A stretch of DNA of 5,126 bases from Candidatus Fibrimonadales bacterium (GTDB lineage: Bacteria; Fibrobacterota; Fibrobacteria; Fibrobacterales; Fibrobacteraceae): the NCBI GenBank assembly GCA_009777135.1, contig WRMM01000178.1, positions 1-5,126 on the forward strand. Direction: 5' to 3'. Under the pieces are notes generated by a model, which saw nothing but the letters and a program-made list of their open reading frames with translations, searched no databases and was not told where the DNA came from. Positions 1 to 5,126 of this stretch are shown one piece after another (within the stretch, counting starts at the first letter, position 1; each line of letters starts with the position of its first letter). A program made the position numbers and the translations under genes.

Positions 1-1
1 A

Positions 2-144
2 ACTTAATGCTCTGGAACATGGGACAAGCGATATGCAAAGCTACATTGGCTGGGACATGGGACATGATTATTTAAAAATCATGTCCCAAATAACGTAGAT
101 TTGCACATCGCTTGTCCCATGTTCCTTGTCCCAAGCGACTTAAT
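2..144. repeat. Long imperfect palindrome with flanking 7-bp direct repeats (MITE/REPIN-like)
   Basis: Bases 14-51 pair with 88-125 in an inverted repeat of 38 positions with six mismatches (33, 40, 45, 48, 49, 50); the outermost 19 pairs are perfect. Inside it, arms GGGACATGATT (59-69) and AATCATGTCCC (77-87) form a second, perfect 11-bp stem with a 7-base loop. The building block GGGACA/TGTCCC recurs: GGGACAT is tandem at 52-65, and CTTGTCCCA occurs at 111-119 and 125-133. ACTTAAT occurs at 2-8 and again at 138-144, as a target-site duplication would. No ORF lies inside. Seen directly: the palindrome and the flanking repeats. Inferred: a non-autonomous mobile or REP-type element. It could instead be a structured 3' region of the minus-strand transcript that ends just to its right. 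Copy number in the genome would decide, and one window cannot show it. Confidence 0.5.
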
Positions 145-145
145 C

Positions 146-167
146 AGCGTCCTAAGACTTAGACGCT
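146..167 (-). terminator. Small hairpin at the stop codon of the exported-protein gene; weak terminator candidate
   Basis: Arms AGCGTCCTA (146-154) and TAGACGCT (160-167) pair with one bulged C around a 5-base loop. The stop codon of the minus-strand gene (159-161) lies inside. No T-run follows on either strand, so a classical intrinsic terminator is not supported. Together with the large palindrome immediately downstream it could protect or end the transcript. Confidence 0.25.
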
Positions 168-1262
168 TGCAGCCAGTCCTATGTAAAATTGCCTCAAATT
201 AATTCTGCCATCCTTGTAAAAATTTGCAGTCCATCTTGTGGTTAAATTTGGCGAAAATGCAAGAGGAATTTTTATTTTGCTTTCGCTTCTAAATTCCAAA
301 GGCTTTCCCTGCTCCCAATTTTCCTTGAATAAAAGCGAGTGCGAAACCCGCACGTTTTGCATTTTTTTATCCCAGCCAAGCCGCATTCGCAATGGATGCT
401 CAGACTTTGCCCATAAACTATCCGTTCCTTTAATAACAGGCTTAAAACCAGCGGAAATTGCGCTTTTGTTTTTATCATGCTCAAAGGCAAGCCTCGCCCC
501 TTTTCGCTTTCGCTCAGCTAAAAAAGCAAAATCAAGAGTATTTTCATTCTCTTTCACAACAGCAATTTCCGTTAACCTAAAATTCCAGTCTTCAACCCGC
601 ATTCCCTGCCAAGTGCGGCTCCACATTTTGTTTCCTGCATAATACGGCGCAACCATGCGAAAATTTCCGCCTGCGTAAAACCTCTTTTCCAAAAAATTTT
701 TGCTGAATCTCCCATAAACCCAAGAGGAATCTCTTTCATCTTTAAAAAGCCGCTGACCGCCCAAACGCAAATCGCCCAAATTAAACTCTGATAAAACTCC
801 CCTGTATTTGCTGGTTAAATCACCGCCTTTCGCATAAAAAATACCATGTCTAAAGGCTGCAGTTCCCTTTATATCATCGTTTTCCTTAAACCTTGTTTCA
901 CCAGAAAACTTCCATGCCGTTCCGCTGATTTTCGCAGTCTTATTCTTCAAATTTCCGGTTGTGTCCAAATTCGCCCCAACGTTCAAATTTGCCTTCCACA
1001 TCTTTTTGCTCTTTTTTTGCGCGCTAGGTTTTTTCAAAACCTCAATTTCTTCAAAAACGCATTCCGCCTCTTGCGCCAATTCCCTGCCAACGTAAAGTTC
1101 TGCCAGCGCGCACCAAAGTTCCTGGTCTTCGCTAAGGGCCTCCAACTCCCCCATTTGCGCATAATCAATCAGATCATCGCTCTGCCACCAATAAGAAAAA
1201 CCATTTATTTGAGCAGACACGTTCACCCAAAAAGCTAAAAATAAAAAAGGATATATCTTCAT
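159..1262 (-). CDS. Uncharacterised exported protein: signal peptide, one TPR-like repeat, probable outer-membrane beta-barrel
   Basis: The gene encodes 367 residues that I do not recognise as a named family. Residues 1-18 form a signal peptide: a lysine, a hydrophobic core FLFLAFW, and a likely cut after VSA. Residues 47-79 fit a single tetratricopeptide repeat, with W50, L53, A54, Y57, A66, F70 and a proline near the end in the usual register. A Lys-rich linker (about 78-90) leads to residues 90-367, where alternating hydrophobic and polar residues, many aromatics and short turns with G, N and D suggest an outer-membrane beta-barrel. The C-terminus lacks the usual terminal aromatic residue. 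The ATG at 1260-1262 is chosen because AAGGA (1266-1270) precedes it at good spacing. The gene lies 52 bp downstream of groEL on the same strand, so co-transcription is possible. Its start is enclosed in a hairpin, described separately. Barrel topology and function are inference. Confidence 0.75.
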   Translation of the reverse strand: MKIYPFLFLAFWVNVSAQINGFSYWWQSDDLIDYAQMGELEALSEDQELWCALAELYVGRELAQEAECVFEEIEVLKKPSAQKKSKKMWKANLNVGANLDTTGNLKNKTAKISGTAWKFSGETRFKENDDIKGTAAFRHGIFYAKGGDLTSKYRGVLSEFNLGDLRLGGQRLFKDERDSSWVYGRFSKNFLEKRFYAGGNFRMVAPYYAGNKMWSRTWQGMRVEDWNFRLTEIAVVKENENTLDFAFLAERKRKGARLAFEHDKNKSAISAGFKPVIKGTDSLWAKSEHPLRMRLGWDKKMQNVRVSHSLLFKENWEQGKPLEFRSESKIKIPLAFSPNLTTRWTANFYKDGRINLRQFYIGLAASV

Positions 1263-1270
1263 ATATCCTT
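1247..1270 (-). promoter_or_regulatory. Perfect hairpin masking the ribosome binding site and start codon
   Basis: On the minus strand, arms AAGGATATAT and ATATATCCTT pair perfectly over 10 bp around a GAAG loop. The first arm contains the AAGGA ribosome binding site and the A and T of the start codon; the G of the ATG opens the loop. The stem has only two G-C pairs and is followed by a U-rich run inside the coding region. Such an AU-rich hairpin over a start could act as a translational switch or thermometer. The U-run also makes a weak terminator possible. Structure seen; function inferred. Confidence 0.45.
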
Positions 1271-1314
1271 AGACGCTTTTCAAGGCAAAAAAAATATAAA
1301 AAAATGATTTTTTA

Positions 1315-2952
1315 TTACATATCCATGCCCATGCCACCCATTCCGCCCATGCCAGGACCTGGCATTGCGGGTTTTTCTTCTTTTTTCTCTGCAACAACGC
1401 ATTCGGTTATGAGAATCATAGAAGCAATGGAAGCGGCTTTCAAAAGAGCGGTTTTGGAAACCTTTGCAGGGTCAATAACGCCAGATTTAGAAAGGTCTTC
1501 GTAAATGTCGGTTTTGGCGTTGTAGCCAAAATCGCCTTTGCCTTCTTTAACCTTGTTAACCACAACGGAACCCTCTTCGCCTGCGTTTTCTGCAATCTGA
1601 CGCAAAGGCTCTTCCAAAGCGCGGCGAATAATAACAGCGCCGGTTTTCTGGTCTGAGTTTTCGAATTTCAAAGAATCTATCACAGCAGCGGCGCGGATAA
1701 ATGCTACGCCACCGCCTGCAACAATACCCTCTTCAATAGCAGCGCGAGTTGCATGCAAAGCATCGTCAAAGCGGTCTTTTTTCTCTTTCATGGCAATTTC
1801 AGTGTCTGCGCCAACCTTAATCACAGCTACGCCACCAGAAAGCTTTGCCAAACGCTCTTGCAGTTTTTCACGGTCATAGTCGCTTGTGGTATCTTCAACC
1901 TGCTTTTTGATTTGCCCAACACGAGCCTTTATGTCTTCAGACTTTCCTGCGCCTTCTACTATGGTAGTATTGTCTTTGTCTATTATCACAGATTTTGCCT
2001 GCCCAAGATCGTCTATGGAAACATCTTCCAATTTTGCGCCGGTTTCTTCGCTAACAAGCGAACCGCCGGTTAAAATAGCGATATCTTCTAGCATGGCTTT
2101 TCTGCGATCTCCAAAACCAGGAGCCTTAACAGCAGCAACTTTAATTGCGCCGCGCATTTTGTTTATGATAAGCGTTGCGAGAGCCTCTCCGTCAACATCT
2201 TCTGCAATTATCAAAAGAGACTTGCCAACTTTTACCACCTGTTCCAAAATTGGGAGCAGGTCCTTCATAGAGCTGATTTTTTTGTCGTACAGCAAAATGC
2301 AGGGATTTTCCAGCTGAACTTCCATATTTTCGGTGTTGGTAACAAAATATGGGGTTAAATAACCGCGGTCAAATTGCATTCCCTCAACAACATCAAGGGT
2401 GGTGTCTGCGGTTTTGGATTCTTCCAGAGTAATAACGCCGTCTTTTCCAACCTTTTCCATTGCATCTGCAATGTATTTGCCGATTTCCGGGTCGTTGTTG
2501 GCAGAAATGGCAGCAACTTGTGTGATGTGCTCTTTGCCATTTACCTTTACGGAAGCTTTGCTTATAGCATCTGCAACTGCGCTAACCGCAATGTCAATGC
2601 CTCTCTTTATATCCATGGGGTTTGCGCCAGCCGCAACGTTTTTTAAACCTTCGCGGGCTATTGCCTGAGCCAAAACGGTTGCGGTTGTGGTTCCGTCGCC
2701 TGCAATATCGCTGGTTTTGGAAGCCGCATCGCGCGCCATTTGAGCGCCTAAGTTTTCAAATGAGTCTTCAAGCTCAATGTCTTTGGCAACGGTAACGCCG
2801 TCTTTTGTGACTGCGGGCGCGCCAAAGGATTTGCCAAGCATAACGTTGCGCCCTTTGGGACCAAGCGTTACTTTTACTGCATTTGCCAGTTTATCAACGC
2901 CGCGCATAAGTGCTTCGCGGGCTTGAATATCGAATTTTAGCTGTTTTGCCAT
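1315..2952 (-). CDS. groEL: Chaperonin GroEL (Hsp60, 60 kDa subunit)
   Basis: This is a cytosolic ATP-driven folding chaperonin that forms a double heptameric ring and encloses client proteins under the GroES lid. The 545-residue length matches the family (548 in E. coli). The equatorial ATP site is intact: TLGPKGRNV at 29-37, D51, GDGTTT at 85-90 (D86, equivalent to E. coli D87), the catalytic aspartate in FDDALHAT (D397, equivalent to D398), and GGG at 413-415. The apical domain lies at about 190-375. The C-terminus ends in the Gly-Met tail GPGMGGMGGMGMDM. The ATG is set by AAGGAG (2959-2964), six bases upstream. It lies 27 bp downstream of groES in a standard operon. No truncation, frameshift or missing catalytic residue was seen. 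A stretch with two U-runs but no GC-rich stem follows the stop codon (1263-1314). Confidence 0.98.
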   Translation of the reverse strand: MAKQLKFDIQAREALMRGVDKLANAVKVTLGPKGRNVMLGKSFGAPAVTKDGVTVAKDIELEDSFENLGAQMARDAASKTSDIAGDGTTTATVLAQAIAREGLKNVAAGANPMDIKRGIDIAVSAVADAISKASVKVNGKEHITQVAAISANNDPEIGKYIADAMEKVGKDGVITLEESKTADTTLDVVEGMQFDRGYLTPYFVTNTENMEVQLENPCILLYDKKISSMKDLLPILEQVVKVGKSLLIIAEDVDGEALATLIINKMRGAIKVAAVKAPGFGDRRKAMLEDIAILTGGSLVSEETGAKLEDVSIDDLGQAKSVIIDKDNTTIVEGAGKSEDIKARVGQIKKQVEDTTSDYDREKLQERLAKLSGGVAVIKVGADTEIAMKEKKDRFDDALHATRAAIEEGIVAGGGVAFIRAAAVIDSLKFENSDQKTGAVIIRRALEEPLRQIAENAGEEGSVVVNKVKEGKGDFGYNAKTDIYEDLSKSGVIDPAKVSKTALLKAASIASMILITECVVAEKKEEKPAMPGPGMGGMGGMGMDM

Positions 2953-2979
2953 TTTATTCTCCTTGTTTAAAACCTTCTG

Positions 2980-3264
2980 TTAAAGAACTGCCAATACATC
3001 GTTCTCTTTAACGATGAGATAGTTATTGCCGTCAACGGTAACCTCTGTTCCGCTGTATTTGCCGTAAAGCACCTTGTCGCCAACTTTGAGTTCCATGGCT
3101 ATAGTTTCGCCTTTGTCGCTCTTGCGCCCTGCTCCAACGGCCTTTACAATACCCTGCATAGGCTTTTCCTTTGCATTGTCGGGAATAAAGATTCCGCCCT
3201 GTGTTTTGGTCTCAGCTTCAACCGGCTCTATCAAAACTCGGTCTGCAAGCGGTCTAATGGACAT
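2980..3264 (-). CDS. groES: Co-chaperonin GroES (Hsp10, 10 kDa subunit)
   Basis: This is the heptameric cap that binds GroEL rings in the presence of ATP and closes the folding chamber. The 94 residues are typical in length. The N-terminus IRPLADRVLIEP is the family signature. The mobile loop lies at about 17-34, with the hydrophobic tripeptide IFI at 25-27 where E. coli has IVL. The core VGDKVLYGKYSGTEV and the C-terminal strand ENDVLAVL are conserved. The ATG at 3262-3264 is preceded by GAGAGG (3272-3277) seven bases upstream. It is the first gene of the groESL operon. The spacer upstream lacks CIRCE (TTAGCACTC-N9-GAGTGCTAA) but carries two related palindromes, listed separately, that may be its control sites. 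Confidence 0.98.
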   Translation of the reverse strand: MSIRPLADRVLIEPVEAETKTQGGIFIPDNAKEKPMQGIVKAVGAGRKSDKGETIAMELKVGDKVLYGKYSGTEVTVDGNNYLIVKENDVLAVL

Positions 3265-3293
3265 AATTTTACCTCTCGGTTAAGTGAAAATTT

Positions 3294-3317
3294 CTTTTGC
3301 CCTATAAAGAGCAAAAG
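3294..3317 (-). promoter_or_regulatory. Inverted repeat in the groES leader
   Basis: Arms CTTTTGC (3294-3300) and GCAAAAG (3311-3317) pair perfectly over 7 bp around a 10-base loop, about 30 bp upstream of the groES ATG. The loop contains TATAGG on the minus strand, a weak -10 resemblance without a good -35. It may be an RNA hairpin in the leader or an operator over a promoter; the sequence does not separate these. Confidence 0.25.
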
Positions 3318-3371
3318 CTATGCCATAACAAAAAACCGCATTTTTAAGCGAAAAACAGCGATTTTGGAATA

Positions 3372-3396
3372 ATAACGTTTCATTTTGAAACGTTAT
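3372..3396. promoter_or_regulatory. Perfect 11-bp palindrome, putative operator 1 upstream of groES
   Basis: Arms ATAACGTTTCA (3372-3382) and TGAAACGTTAT (3386-3396) are exact reverse complements separated by TTT. The centre is near 3384, about 120 bp upstream of the groES start. The site does not match CIRCE, HAIR, CtsR or LexA boxes. A minus-strand TATTAT (3369-3374) overlaps its groES-proximal edge, so a bound regulator could block a promoter there, but that promoter has no good -35. A dimeric DNA-binding regulator is inferred. Confidence 0.5.
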
Positions 3397-3407
3397 GGGT
3401 ATTTTTA

Positions 3408-3426
3408 AAGTTCCATTTTGAAACTT
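3408..3426. promoter_or_regulatory. Related imperfect palindrome, putative operator 2
   Basis: Arms AAGTTCCA (3408-3415) and TGAAACTT (3419-3426) pair with one mismatch around TTT. It shares the core CATTTTGAAAC with operator 1 (3381-3391 and 3414-3424). The two centres are 33 bp apart, close to three helical turns, so both would face the same side of the DNA. That is expected for cooperative binding of one regulator. Confidence 0.45.
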
Positions 3427-3502
3427 GCCCCAGTCAAGTCAAAATAAAATATTTTCGTTAATAACAATAGGAACAAATTCTTAATAAAATAATTATAATT
3501 AG

Positions 3503-3531
3503 ATTATATTATGTAAATAAAATGTTGATAA
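3503..3531 (-). promoter_or_regulatory. Candidate sigma-70-type promoter reading toward groES
   Basis: On the minus strand a perfect TATAAT (3503-3508) lies 17 bp from TTATCA (3526-3531), which matches TTGACA at four of six positions. The leader to groES would be about 230 bases and would contain both palindromes. The region is so AT-rich that a TATAAT is easily met by chance. The -35 overlaps the DnaA-box-like TTATCAACA (3523-3531, minus strand). Confidence 0.25.
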
Positions 3532-3547
3532 TTTTTCTAAAAATTAT
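3528..3547. repeat. AT-only inverted repeat
   Basis: Arms ATAATTTTT (3528-3536) and AAAAATTAT (3539-3547) are exact reverse complements over 9 bp with CT between. The site overlaps the DnaA-box-like 9-mer at 3523-3531. It may be a regulator site or simply a product of local AT-richness. Confidence 0.3.
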
Positions 3548-3648
3548 AAAAGCTTGACGTAGCTAGTCTTCTAGCCAACCCCCCTAATAAGCCCCTTTGA
3601 ATAGCTCTGAAAATTTTAGATATTTATGTCGTGTTTGTGAATGTCAAT

Positions 3649-4956
3649 ATGAACGCTGCCAAAGGGCCTGTTCTCAACCTGTGGGAACAGTGCCTTTCGG
3701 CATTTTTACGCTCAAATCCCAAAGAAAACGACTCATGGCTCTCCGCAATAAAGCATATATCGGCAGAAAACGGCACGCTGTGCATTGAAGCGGCAAATGA
3801 ATTTGCAAAAGAGCTGTTTTTATGCAATTTTTGCGAGGCTTTTCTGAAAATCGCTCAAAGCATAGACCCCTGCATAAATAAAATTTCCATTTTTGCCCCT
3901 CAAATAAAAGAAGAAAAAGCAGAAGCCCCCGAACTCAAAAAGCCAGAAAGAGCCAAATTAGGCAATTTTTGCAAAAAATACAAACTAGACAATTTTATTG
4001 CCGAAACATCCAATGAGTTTGCTTTGGAATGCGCAAAAATAATAGCTGCAAAGCCAAGCGAGCAAGATAATTTTCTGGTAATAAAAGGAGCGGAAGGGCT
4101 TGGCAAAACGCATTTGCTCCATGCTATTGGCAATTCGGCAAGCTGGGCAAAAAAAGCGGTTTTATGGGATGCAGAGCGTTTTCTCAAAGAAAGAAGCAAC
4201 GGAAATCTGGCTCTTTACCAAGCGGATATCCTGCTTTTTGACAATTTGCAAGATATATACAACCTCAATAACCAGGAATTTTCTCAAAAAGTTCAGAATG
4301 AGTTTTTGAACATATTAAAAACCTTAAAAAACAAAGGGCGTTCCATAGTTATAGCCGTTAACCCAAAAAGCAAAAATGCTCCTGCAGCCGATTTTGAGAA
4401 TTTTTTGAAAATGGGCATTAAATGCGAGATTAAAAAGCCTGATTTGCGAACCCGCATAGCTATTTTGCGCCAAAAAGCACAAGAAAAGGGCTTGCCTGCA
4501 GCCTCGCTAGAAGACTGCTGGAAGCTTATAGCAGAAAAATTCGGTGAAAATGTATGCTCTCTGGAAGGCATTATAAACGAGCTTGCCGCAAGGCAAACGC
4601 ACTTGAAATGCGAAATAACCCCGCAGATAATCCGCTCTATTTACGGAGAAAAAAACACGGGCAGCAAAGACCCAACCATGAAATCCATAGCCACCGCCGC
4701 CGCCCTTGCCTACAATATCCCCATGGAAACCCTTTGCGGAAAAAGCCGCATTGCAAAAGTCAGCAAACCGCGGCAAATAGCCATTTATTTATGCAAGCAA
4801 ACCGGACTTTCCCTAAGCGAAATAGGCAAATTCTTTAACCGAGACGCCTCTTCCATAGCAAACGCAGTTCAATCAGTAAAAAACAAAATCTCTGGCAAAA
4901 CCGGATATTCCTACGAATTCGAAATAATGGATATTTTAAACGCCGCTAGGAAATGA
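3649..4956 (+). CDS. Divergent DnaA-family protein with degenerate ATPase motifs
   Basis: DnaA normally binds DnaA boxes and opens the replication origin as an ATP-dependent oligomer. This 435-residue homologue keeps the whole architecture: domain I (about 8-84, LWEQCL, W30), a short linker (85-110), AAA+ domain III (from LDNFIAETSN at 113) and DNA-binding domain IV (about 344-435, RQIAIYL at 375-381). Walker A GAEGLGKTHLLHAIGN is intact (K153). Other key sites differ. Walker B reads LLFDN instead of LLIDD. Sensor I SDR is replaced by AVNPK. No arginine occurs in 241-266, where box VII carries the arginine finger. The sensor II arginine is C303. The loop before Walker B is about nine residues short. 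The signature RDHTT reads RDASS. ATG 3649 is preferred over in-frame GTG 3631 and GTG 3637 because the N-terminus then has near-usual length; no start has a clear ribosome binding site. It is divergent from groES. Likely a paralogue; its role is unknown. Confidence 0.85.
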   Translation: MNAAKGPVLNLWEQCLSAFLRSNPKENDSWLSAIKHISAENGTLCIEAANEFAKELFLCNFCEAFLKIAQSIDPCINKISIFAPQIKEEKAEAPELKKPERAKLGNFCKKYKLDNFIAETSNEFALECAKIIAAKPSEQDNFLVIKGAEGLGKTHLLHAIGNSASWAKKAVLWDAERFLKERSNGNLALYQADILLFDNLQDIYNLNNQEFSQKVQNEFLNILKTLKNKGRSIVIAVNPKSKNAPAADFENFLKMGIKCEIKKPDLRTRIAILRQKAQEKGLPAASLEDCWKLIAEKFGENVCSLEGIINELAARQTHLKCEITPQIIRSIYGEKNTGSKDPTMKSIATAAALAYNIPMETLCGKSRIAKVSKPRQIAIYLCKQTGLSLSEIGKFFNRDASSIANAVQSVKNKISGKTGYSYEFEIMDILNAARK

Positions 4957-4988
4957 GCGGGAAAAGGGCGACCAGCAAACTTTATTGA

Positions 4989-5126
4989 TTATTGTATCTT
5001 CAAATACCTCCCCAGCGTTGCTCTGTGCACTCCCATTTCTTTTGCGATTTGGTTTCTTGTGACTTTTCTCTTCAATAGCTTTTTTATGAGCGTTTTTTTC
5101 TTTGTTAATTTGATTTTTTTTGATTT
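4989..5126 (-). CDS. C-terminal fragment of a helix-turn-helix protein (resolvase/invertase- or Fis-like), cut by the window end
   Basis: An open frame on the minus strand enters from the right edge and ends at a TAA (4989-4991), giving 45 residues. It begins with a Lys-rich stretch and ends in NQIAKEMGVHRATLGRYLK followed by IQ. The pattern of IA..MGV.R.TL.RYL fits a C-terminal helix-turn-helix. Serine resolvases and invertases carry such a domain at their C-terminus (HTH_7 type), and Fis-type activators end in a similar motif. The N-terminal part, which would separate these options, is outside the window. The gene converges on the dnaA-like gene with 32 bp between stop codons, and no GC-rich terminator stem is visible there. 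Confidence 0.6.
   Translation of the reverse strand, partial: KSKKIKLTKKKTLIKKLLKRKVTRNQIAKEMGVHRATLGRYLKIQ

Larger units (their letters stand above)
3265..3648. other. Divergent intergenic region between groES and the dnaA-like gene
   Basis: This stretch of about 380 bp has no gene. Moving away from groES it holds an inverted repeat in the groES leader (3294-3317), two related palindromes (3372-3396 and 3408-3426), a very AT-rich core (about 3441-3550) with candidate -10 hexamers on both strands, an AT-only inverted repeat (3528-3547), a short hairpin (arms GCTAG 3562-3566 and CTAGC 3571-3575), and a run of six C (3579-3584). Promoters for both divergent genes must lie here unless the dnaA-like gene is read from elsewhere. 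I could not find one with both hexamers strong. Confidence 0.8.

Noticed and set aside
99..107. ATTTGCACA as a DnaA box
   Set aside because: It is one mismatch from TTWTNCACA but isolated, inside the palindromic repeat, and such single matches are expected by chance.
846..1238. Plus-strand open frame opposite the exported-protein gene
   Set aside because: The minus-strand frame has a signal peptide, a good ribosome binding site and coherent barrel-like patterning; the plus-strand frame has none of these.
1263..1314. Intrinsic terminator between groEL and the exported-protein gene
   Set aside because: Two U-runs are present on the minus strand but no GC-rich stem precedes them; only a weak A/U pairing is possible.
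1753..2668. Open frames on the plus strand opposite groEL
   Set aside because: They are antisense shadows of a fully conserved groEL, with no ribosome binding sites or recognisable protein features.
3265..3440. CIRCE/HrcA operator upstream of groES
   Set aside because: No TTAGCACTC-N9-GAGTGCTAA or near match is present; the palindromes there have a different sequence and a 3-base spacer.
3553..3590. Plus-strand promoter with TTGACG (3554-3559) for the dnaA-like gene
   Set aside because: At the proper 16-18 bp spacing there is only a C-rich sequence; the nearest -10-like TAATAA lies 25 bp away. A sigma-32 reading with CCCC at 3581-3584 is also spaced too widely.
3579..3598. C-tract as a phase-variable repeat or G-quadruplex on the minus strand
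   Set aside because: Only six C in a row and two G-runs of four or more on the opposite strand, too little for either claim.
3649..4956. Call of Hda (regulatory inactivation factor) for the dnaA-like gene
   Set aside because: Hda lacks domains I and IV; both are present here.

Overview
The window looks like a chromosomal piece of a Gram-negative bacterium. Two things support this: a canonical groES-groEL pair, and a signal-peptide protein with a C-terminal region resembling an outer-membrane beta-barrel. Genes are moderately AT-rich and the spacer upstream of groES is strongly AT-rich. A Fibrobacterota-like gut or rumen lineage is possible, but that is only an impression from protein style; nothing in the sequence fixes the taxon.

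Layout from left to right. Positions 2-144 hold a palindromic repeat made of GGGACA/TGTCCC motifs, bracketed by a 7-bp direct repeat, which resembles a small non-autonomous mobile element. On the minus strand follow an uncharacterised exported protein (159-1262), groEL (1315-2952) and groES (2980-3264). These read in the order groES, groEL, exported protein, with gaps of 27 and 52 bp and no strong terminator between them, so all three may share a transcript. The start of the exported-protein gene sits inside a perfect 10-bp hairpin that covers both its ribosome binding site and its ATG.

The spacer 3265-3648 is divergent. It has no CIRCE element but carries two related palindromes 33 bp apart, further inverted repeats, and an AT-rich core with a DnaA-box-like 9-mer. 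To its right, on the plus strand, is a full-length DnaA homologue (3649-4956) with domains I, III and IV recognisable. Its Walker A is intact, but Walker B, sensor I, the box VII arginines, the sensor II arginine, the ssDNA-binding loop and the DNA-binding signature are all altered. It is best read as a divergent DnaA paralogue rather than a standard initiator. The window ends in the C-terminus of a convergent minus-strand gene carrying a helix-turn-helix of resolvase/invertase or Fis type.

The most interesting items are the degenerate DnaA, the unexplained paired operator upstream of groESL, the start-codon hairpin of the groEL-linked exported protein, and the palindromic element at the left edge.
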